From the NCBI GenBank assembly GCA_958348245.1, contig CATVYJ010000014.1, forward strand, positions 1-26,896: a stretch of DNA of 26,896 bases, given 5' to 3'. Source of the stretch: an uncultured Veillonellaceae bacterium. GTDB lineage: Bacteria; Bacillota; Negativicutes; Veillonellales; Dialisteraceae. Positions 22,499-26,896 of this stretch are shown piece after piece. The stretch's first letter is position 1. The number at the start of each line of letters is the position of its first letter. The translations under genes were made by a program, and so were the position numbers. The notes under the pieces were generated by a model. The model saw only the letters and a list, made by a program, of their open reading frames with translations, searched no databases and was not told the DNA's origin.

Positions 22499-23268
22499 TA
22501 GGAGTCACTCCTTTCCGTGCTCTTTGCTCTGCGATCGGCGCGCCCTTCCCGGCGGTCGCCTCTCCGGCCGCCTCTGCGGCCTTCGCGGCGGTCTCCACGG
22601 TTCTTGCCGTCGCGGGTGTTTTCAGTTTCAGATACGATTTCGCCAGGAGCGACGAGACCTTTATAAATCCATACTTTGATGCCGATGGCGCCGTAGGTGG
22701 TGTGCGCTGCGGTCACGCCGTAGTCGATGTTCGCCCGGAGGGTCTGCAGCGGAATGGAGCCTTCGTGATAGCTTTCGGAACGGGCGATTTCCGCGCCGCC
22801 CAGACGGCCGCTCACGGTGACTTTGATGCCTTTCGCGCCGGCGCGCATGGTTCTGCCTACAGCCTGTTTGATGGCGCGGCGGAAGCCGATGCGGCGTTCC
22901 AGCTGGGAAGCGATGTTTTCAGCGACGAGGATGGCGCTCATGTCGATGGACTTGATTTCGAGAATGTCAATGTCCACTTTCTTGTCGGTGATGGCGGTGA
23001 GCGCTTTCTTGATGTCTTCAATGCCCGTGCCGCCGCGGCCGATGACCATGCCCGGCTTCGCCGTATAGATCGCCAGTTTGATTCTGCCGTTGATGCGTTT
23101 GATGCCGATCTTGGAAATGCCTGCGATGAACAGGTGCTTCTTCAGGAATGTGCGGATTTTTGCGTCTTCTACAAGCAGGTCTGCATAGTCCTTTTCTGCA
23201 TACCATTTGGAATCCCAGTCATCAATGACGCCGACGCGCAGTCCATGCGGATTAACTTTCTGACCCAA
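22498..23268 (-). CDS. rpsC: 30S ribosomal protein S3 with a charged C-terminal tail
   Basis: A 256-residue protein at the mRNA entry, contributing to helicase activity. The KH domain contains KPGMVIGRGGTGIEDIKKAL, and the C-terminal domain contains SGRLGGAEIARSE. The start codon is TTG at 23268, with GGAGGG about 7 nt upstream; MGQKVNPHGLRVG is the standard beginning, so the TTG is well supported. Residues 214-256 form a highly charged, low-complexity Arg/Gly/Asp/Glu tail with repeated GDRREGR, longer than in E. coli S3 and probably disordered. Confidence 0.97.
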   Translation of the reverse strand: MGQKVNPHGLRVGVIDDWDSKWYAEKDYADLLVEDAKIRTFLKKHLFIAGISKIGIKRINGRIKLAIYTAKPGMVIGRGGTGIEDIKKALTAITDKKVDIDILEIKSIDMSAILVAENIASQLERRIGFRRAIKQAVGRTMRAGAKGIKVTVSGRLGGAEIARSESYHEGSIPLQTLRANIDYGVTAAHTTYGAIGIKVWIYKGLVAPGEIVSETENTRDGKNRGDRREGRRGGRRGDRREGRADRRAKSTERSDS

Positions 23269-23283
23269 AACGTTTCCCTCCTT

Positions 23284-23619
23284 TTAGTCTCTTTCAGCAA
23301 CCTTAACCGTAAGAGTGCTGGTGCGTTTCATAATCGCGAAAGCCTGTCCGCGGGAACGCGGATGTACACGTTTCATGATGGGGCCTGCATCTACATAGGT
23401 AGTTGATACATAAAGATTGTCGATATTCATATCGTTGTTGTTTTCTGCATTTGCCATCGCGCTTCTCAGGGTCTTTTCGACGACAGAGGAGGCAGCTTTC
23501 GGAGTCTGGCGGAGAATGGCCAGCGCTTCTCCTACGTTCTTGCCGCGGATGACGTCAATGACCACACGGACTTTGCGAGGCGAAATGCGGATGTTTCTGG
23601 TGACTGCTTTAACTTCCAT
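23284..23619 (-). CDS. rplV: 50S ribosomal protein L22
   Basis: A 111-residue protein whose beta-hairpin lines the exit tunnel. VTRNIRISPRKVRVVIDVIRGK and the hairpin region VDAGPIMKRVHPRSRGQA match the family. I chose ATG at 23619 because GGAGG lies 7 nt upstream. The ATG two codons earlier (23625) sits only 1 nt from that site and is too close. Confidence 0.97.
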   Translation of the reverse strand: MEVKAVTRNIRISPRKVRVVIDVIRGKNVGEALAILRQTPKAASSVVEKTLRSAMANAENNNDMNIDNLYVSTTYVDAGPIMKRVHPRSRGQAFAIMKRTSTLTVKVAERD

Positions 23620-23636
23620 GTTCATTCCTCCCCGGA

Positions 23637-23900
23637 TTATTTATCCTTGTTATGGCCTTTGAAGGTACGGGTCGGGGCGAATTCGCCGAGTTTGTGGCCG
23701 ACCATATCTTCGGTTACATAGACCGGTACGTGCTTTCTTCCGTCATGCACGGCGATGGTGTGACCCACGAAGCTCGGCAGGATGGTAGAAGCACGGGACC
23801 AGGTTTTCACTACTTTCTTTTCGTTGGCTTCATTCATGGCGTTGATTTTCTTTTCCAGAGAGAATGCCACGAAAGGCCCTTTCTTTACGGATCTGGACAC
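23637..23900 (-). CDS. rpsS: 30S ribosomal protein S19
   Basis: An 87-residue protein of the 30S head. SRSVKKGPFVAFSLEKKI, GHTIAVHDGRKHVPVYV and EFAPTRTFKGH are diagnostic. The start codon is GTG at 23900 (GTGTCCAGATCC), with AGGAG 5 nt upstream; no ATG is available at the conserved beginning. Confidence 0.98.
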   Translation of the reverse strand: MSRSVKKGPFVAFSLEKKINAMNEANEKKVVKTWSRASTILPSFVGHTIAVHDGRKHVPVYVTEDMVGHKLGEFAPTRTFKGHNKDK

Positions 23901-23917
23901 TTTGACTCCTCCTTATC

Positions 23918-24745
23918 TTACTTGCGTCTCTTTACAATCAGCTTCGTGGATGCTTTCTTGTTGTCGCGCGTCTTCACGCCGTATGCAGGTTTGCCCCACG
24001 GAGTCACCGGACGCTTGCGGCCGACAGGAGATTTGCCTTCGCCGCCGCCGTGCGGATGGTCATTCGGGTTCATGACAACGCCGCGGTTCGCCGGACGTAC
24101 GCCGAGCCAGCGGTTGCGGCCCGCCTTGCCGAGGGTAATGTTTTCATGGTCTTCGTTGCCGACGACGCCTACGGTGGCGCGGCAGCGGATGTGGACTCTT
24201 CTCAGTTCGCCGCTGGGCAGTCTCAGGAGCGCATAGTCGCCTTCCTTCGCCATAAGCTGAGCGGTTTCACCGGCTGCGCGGACCATCTGGCCGCCTTTGC
24301 CGATTTTCAGTTCCACGTTGTGTACGTTCGTGCCGAGCGGAATGTTCAGCAGCGGGAGGCAGTTGCCCGGCTTGATATCGGATTCGGGACCGCTGGTGAC
24401 GACGTCGCCCACCTTCAGGCCTTTCGGCGCGAGGATGTAGCGCTTTTCGCCGTCCGCATAGTGCAGGAGCGCAATGCGGCAGGTGCGGTTCGGATCGTAT
24501 TCGATCGTTGCGACCTTGGCCGGAACGTTGTCCTTCGTACGCTTGAAGTCGATGATTCTGTACTGGCGTTTATGTCCGCCGCCCTGGTGACGAACCGTCA
24601 TTTTGCCGGAACCGTTGCGGCCGCCGTGGCTGTGCACGGGTGCCAGAAGGGATTTTTCCGGAGTCGTTGCCGTAATTTCTTCAAAAGTGGAAACGGTCAT
24701 CTGACGGCGTCCAGGGGTATACGGTTTAAAAGATTTGTAAGCCAT
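23918..24745 (-). CDS. rplB: 50S ribosomal protein L2
   Basis: A 275-residue protein next to the peptidyl-transferase centre. AYKSFKPYTPGRRQMTVSTF begins it. The conserved NPNDHPHGGGEG loop places the functionally important His at about H230, the counterpart of E. coli H229. The basic C-terminus ends LIVKRRK. It lies between rplW and rpsS. Confidence 0.98.
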   Translation of the reverse strand: MAYKSFKPYTPGRRQMTVSTFEEITATTPEKSLLAPVHSHGGRNGSGKMTVRHQGGGHKRQYRIIDFKRTKDNVPAKVATIEYDPNRTCRIALLHYADGEKRYILAPKGLKVGDVVTSGPESDIKPGNCLPLLNIPLGTNVHNVELKIGKGGQMVRAAGETAQLMAKEGDYALLRLPSGELRRVHIRCRATVGVVGNEDHENITLGKAGRNRWLGVRPANRGVVMNPNDHPHGGGEGKSPVGRKRPVTPWGKPAYGVKTRDNKKASTKLIVKRRK

Positions 24746-24768
24746 TTATGTTGCTTCCTCCTTACCTG

Positions 24769-25053
24769 TTAGACCCCTTCGAAGAATTCGATCGTTTCGC
24801 CCGGTTTCAGGGTGACGATGGCTTTCTTCCAATCGCTGCGGCGGCCCTGAAAACGTCCCATGCGTTTCAGTTTGCCTTCATAGCGCATCGTGTTTACCGC
24901 TTCGACTTTGACTTTGAAAATCTGTTCCACAGCCTGACGGATTTCGATCTTGGTGGCTGCGAGCGGTACGCGGAAGGTGTATTTCCCCTCTTCCATGAGA
25001 GCGGTGGTTTTTTCAGTGATAATCGGTTTCACGAGGATATCGCGTGCGTCCAT
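24769..25053 (-). CDS. rplW: 50S ribosomal protein L23
   Basis: A 94-residue tunnel-exit protein, the docking site for trigger factor and SRP. DARDILVKPIITEKTTALME and KVEAVNTMRYEGKLKRMGRF are typical. Its ATG shares one base with the rplD stop (TAATG). Confidence 0.98.
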   Translation of the reverse strand: MDARDILVKPIITEKTTALMEEGKYTFRVPLAATKIEIRQAVEQIFKVKVEAVNTMRYEGKLKRMGRFQGRRSDWKKAIVTLKPGETIEFFEGV

Positions 25054-25679
25054 TATGCGAGTACCTCCTCAATTTTTTCTACAGCGCTCTTGGTGATGAA
25101 GAGCTTGGTGTAATGGACGAGATCGTAGATGTTGATTCCGTCGGTGGTCATGGCCTTCACGCCGGGAATGTTGCGCGCGGAGAGGATGGTGTTCACCGCG
25201 TTGTCGCCGCCGTCGACGATGAGGGCTTTGCCTTCGGTCTTGAAAGCGTCCATCATCTTCACGACGTTCTTCGTCTTCGGAGCGTCGAAGCTGATCTGAT
25301 CGAGGACGACGAGTTCGCCTGCGCGGAGTTTTTCAGAAAGAGCGGATTTCACTGCGAGACGGCGCGCCTTGCGGGGCATGGCCTTTTCGTAGCTTCTCGG
25401 GGTCGGTCCGAATACGGTGCCGCCGCCTACCCACAGCGGGGAGCGGATGGAACCGACGCGGGCGCGGCCGGTGCCTTTCTGTTTCCACGGTTTCTTGCCG
25501 CCGCCGCGGACAAGGCCTCTGGTCTTGGTGGCATGGGTGCCGAGACGTTCGTTGCTCATCTGACGCACCACTGCCTGATGAATGACAGCTTCGTTGTATT
25601 CTACGCCAAAGACGCTGTCGTTCAGTTCGATTTCGCCAACCTGTTCGCTGGCGATATTATACAGTGCTACATTCGGCAT
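25053..25679 (-). CDS. rplD: 50S ribosomal protein L4
   Basis: A 208-residue protein whose extended loop lines the exit tunnel. MPNVALYNIASEQVGEIEL and the loop TRGLVRGGGKKPWKQKGTGR with ARVGSIRSPLWVGGG are diagnostic. In E. coli L4 represses its own S10 operon through the leader; whether the hairpins before rpsJ here play this role cannot be told. Confidence 0.98.
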   Translation of the reverse strand: MPNVALYNIASEQVGEIELNDSVFGVEYNEAVIHQAVVRQMSNERLGTHATKTRGLVRGGGKKPWKQKGTGRARVGSIRSPLWVGGGTVFGPTPRSYEKAMPRKARRLAVKSALSEKLRAGELVVLDQISFDAPKTKNVVKMMDAFKTEGKALIVDGGDNAVNTILSARNIPGVKAMTTDGINIYDLVHYTKLFITKSAVEKIEEVLA

Positions 25680-25701
25680 TGATGTTCCTCCCTTTCAGAT
25701 C

Positions 25702-26343
25702 TTATTTGACAGGCTTTACGGTCGCCTGCACCATGACGAGGCTTCCCTTCGGTCCGGGAATCCCGCCTTTAACGAGCATGAGATTGCGTGCGGTATCTAC
25801 TCTGACTACCTGAAGATGCTGCACGGTGACTCTCACGCCACCCATCTGCCCAGGGAGTTTTTTGCCTTTAAATACTTTGCCACCGCCGCCGGACATACGC
25901 GCGCCGAGGGAAGCGGGCTGACGATGGTTCTTGGAACCGTGGCTTTCCGGTCCACGACGGAAATTGTACTTCTTGATCGTGCCGGCAAAGCCTTTGCCTT
26001 TGCTCGTGCCGATGACGTCTACAATTTCCCCTTCAGCGAAGATATCGGCAGCCAGAGTTTGGCCCACTGTATAGGACGGGGTTTCGTCCATTCTAACTTC
26101 GCGCAGATACTTTACGGGAGCAACGCCCGCCTTTTCAAACTGGCCCTTGACCGGCTTGGTCAGGTGTTTTTCCTTGACTTCGCCATAGCCGAGCTGGATG
26201 GCATTGTATCCGTCGGATTCTACCGTTTTGACAGCAACGACTACGTTCGGAGCCGTTTCCACTACAGTGACCGGAATGAGGTCGCCGTTTTCAGCGAATA
26301 CCTGAGACATTCCCAATTTCGTTCCCAAAATAGCTTTAGACAT
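25702..26343 (-). CDS. rplC: 50S ribosomal protein L3
   Basis: A 213-residue assembly-initiating protein reaching the peptidyl-transferase centre. MSKAILGTKLGMSQVFAENG begins it, and the central extension contains SHGSKNHRQPASLGAR and LPGQMGGVRVTVQHL, including the Gln that PrmB methylates in other bacteria. It is 12 nt after rpsJ. Confidence 0.98.
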   Translation of the reverse strand: MSKAILGTKLGMSQVFAENGDLIPVTVVETAPNVVVAVKTVESDGYNAIQLGYGEVKEKHLTKPVKGQFEKAGVAPVKYLREVRMDETPSYTVGQTLAADIFAEGEIVDVIGTSKGKGFAGTIKKYNFRRGPESHGSKNHRQPASLGARMSGGGGKVFKGKKLPGQMGGVRVTVQHLQVVRVDTARNLMLVKGGIPGPKGSLVMVQATVKPVK

Positions 26344-26355
26344 TTTCGCACCTCC

Positions 26356-26667
26356 TTACGCTTTTACTTCAATGCTGACGCCTGCGGGGAGTTCCAGTCT
26401 CATCAGTGCGTCGGCGGTCTTCTTGGACGGATCCAGGATATCGATCAGTCTCTTATGCGTGCGCATTTCAAACTGTTCGCGGCTGTCTTTATTGACGTGG
26501 GGGGAACGGAGAATGGTGTATACGTTCCGTTCGGTCGGAAGCGGAATCGGACCGGAGACTCTGGAGCCGGTTCTCTTCGCAGTTTCCACAATTTTCGCCG
26601 CGCTCTGATCGACAGCTTTGTGATCATAGCCCTTCAGACGAATTCTGATTTTTTCCTGTTTGGACAT
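26356..26667 (-). CDS. rpsJ: 30S ribosomal protein S10
   Basis: A 103-residue protein of the 30S head, also the NusE transcription antitermination factor in other bacteria. KIRIRLKGYDHKAVDQSA, GPIPLPTERNVYTILRSPHV and THKRLIDI are diagnostic. I chose ATG at 26667, with GGAGG 8 nt upstream. The frame is open to 26745 but that part is leader. It is the first gene of the S10 operon. Confidence 0.98.
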   Translation of the reverse strand: MSKQEKIRIRLKGYDHKAVDQSAAKIVETAKRTGSRVSGPIPLPTERNVYTILRSPHVNKDSREQFEMRTHKRLIDILDPSKKTADALMRLELPAGVSIEVKA

Positions 26668-26761
26668 TACATAAACCTCCTGACGTTCATTTCCAGAATG
26701 AACTGCTCCGTGGAAATTTCCCTGCCACTGCAGGCCACCTTCCACTTCATAGTTTTTATAT

Positions 26762-26815
26762 AAAACACAACAGAGCGGAGCAGCTTCCGGAGCCGCTCCG
26801 TACTCGTGTGTTTCA
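26762..26815 (-). terminator. Hairpin terminator or attenuator between tuf and rpsJ
   Basis: On the minus strand an inner stem pairs 26791-26799 with 26777-26785 (8 of 9) around a 5-nt loop, and an outer stem pairs TGTGTTT/AAACACA (26807-26813 with 26763-26769). The 3' side runs into TTTTATAT. It lies 27 bp past the tuf stop. It could end the tuf transcript fully or partly; a smaller 6-bp hairpin (26821-26826 with 26832-26837) directly follows the stop. Confidence 0.7.
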
Positions 26816-26841
26816 AGCTGTCTGGCGTGCTGCCAGAGAAA

Positions 26842-26896
26842 TTATTTCGCGATCTTCGCGACGACGCCTGCGCCTACGGTGCGGCCGCCTTCACGG
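26842..26896 (-). CDS. tuf: Elongation factor Tu, C-terminal fragment cut by the window edge
   Basis: Only the last 17 codons and the stop are inside the window: REGGRTVGAGVVAKIAK, the classic C-terminus of EF-Tu, with REGGRTVGAGVV being part of its third domain. The position directly upstream of rpsJ is where tuf lies in the str-S10 arrangement of many bacteria. The gene continues beyond 26896, so there is no sign that it is broken. Confidence 0.95.
   Translation of the reverse strand, partial: REGGRTVGAGVVAKIAK

Noticed and set aside
26668..26745. Extended N-terminus of S10
   Set aside because: It does not resemble S10, while ATG 26667 begins the conserved sequence right after GGAGG.
1..26896. 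tRNA or rRNA genes
   Set aside because: No cloverleaf with a TTCGANNCC-like T-loop in a supportable context and no rRNA signature sequence was found in the intergenic regions.

Overview
The window reads as chromosomal DNA of a diderm Firmicute, most likely class Negativicutes (Veillonellales/Selenomonadales relatives); genus cannot be fixed from sequence alone. Two signals support this. The translation block is Gram-positive in style: strong AGGAGG ribosome binding sites, a zinc-type adenylate kinase, and the order secY-adk-map-infA-rpmJ-rpsM-rpsK-rpoA-rplQ. Yet the neighbouring genes build a Gram-negative envelope: an autotransporter with a C-terminal outer-membrane beta-barrel and an RND efflux pump with its periplasmic adaptor. 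By eye the DNA is fairly GC-rich. Every supported gene lies on the minus strand, so transcription runs from the right end of the window to the left.

Layout in the direction of transcription. (1) 26896-12192: the 3' end of tuf, a hairpin terminator and leader, then a continuous S10-spc-alpha super-operon of 29 genes (rpsJ to rplQ), with mostly 1-50 nt gaps and several 1- or 4-nt overlaps. rpsD is absent from its common place between rpsK and rpoA. rpsN is the zinc-independent long form. rpsC starts with TTG, rpsS with GTG, and rpsQ probably with GTG. The block ends in a strong terminator at about 12140-12178. (2) 11992-7623: a two-gene efflux operon (periplasmic adaptor, then inner-membrane RND pump, overlapping by 4 nt), closed by a terminator. 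No outer-membrane channel gene or local regulator is visible. (3) 7413-4588: the anaerobic class III ribonucleotide reductase operon nrdD-nrdG, with a good sigma-70-type promoter and, just upstream, two similar palindromes 32 bp apart that look like paired NrdR boxes. (4) 4485-1409: a 974-residue autotransporter-like surface protein with YGGYS-type passenger repeats. Its leader carries a run of eight G and a hairpin that buries the ribosome binding site, which suggests switchable or structure-controlled expression. (5) 1-1290: about 1.3 kb with no convincing gene, bounded by long imperfect inverted repeats whose arms contain nested hairpins, and holding degenerate repeats of about 100 bp.

The ribosomal block, Sec translocon, map and adk serve protein synthesis, export and N-terminal processing. 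The pump, adaptor and autotransporter are exported across the inner membrane, presumably through SecY, and nrdDG supplies deoxyribonucleotides without oxygen, consistent with an anaerobe. The least explained parts are the structured 1-1290 element and the regulated leader of the autotransporter gene.
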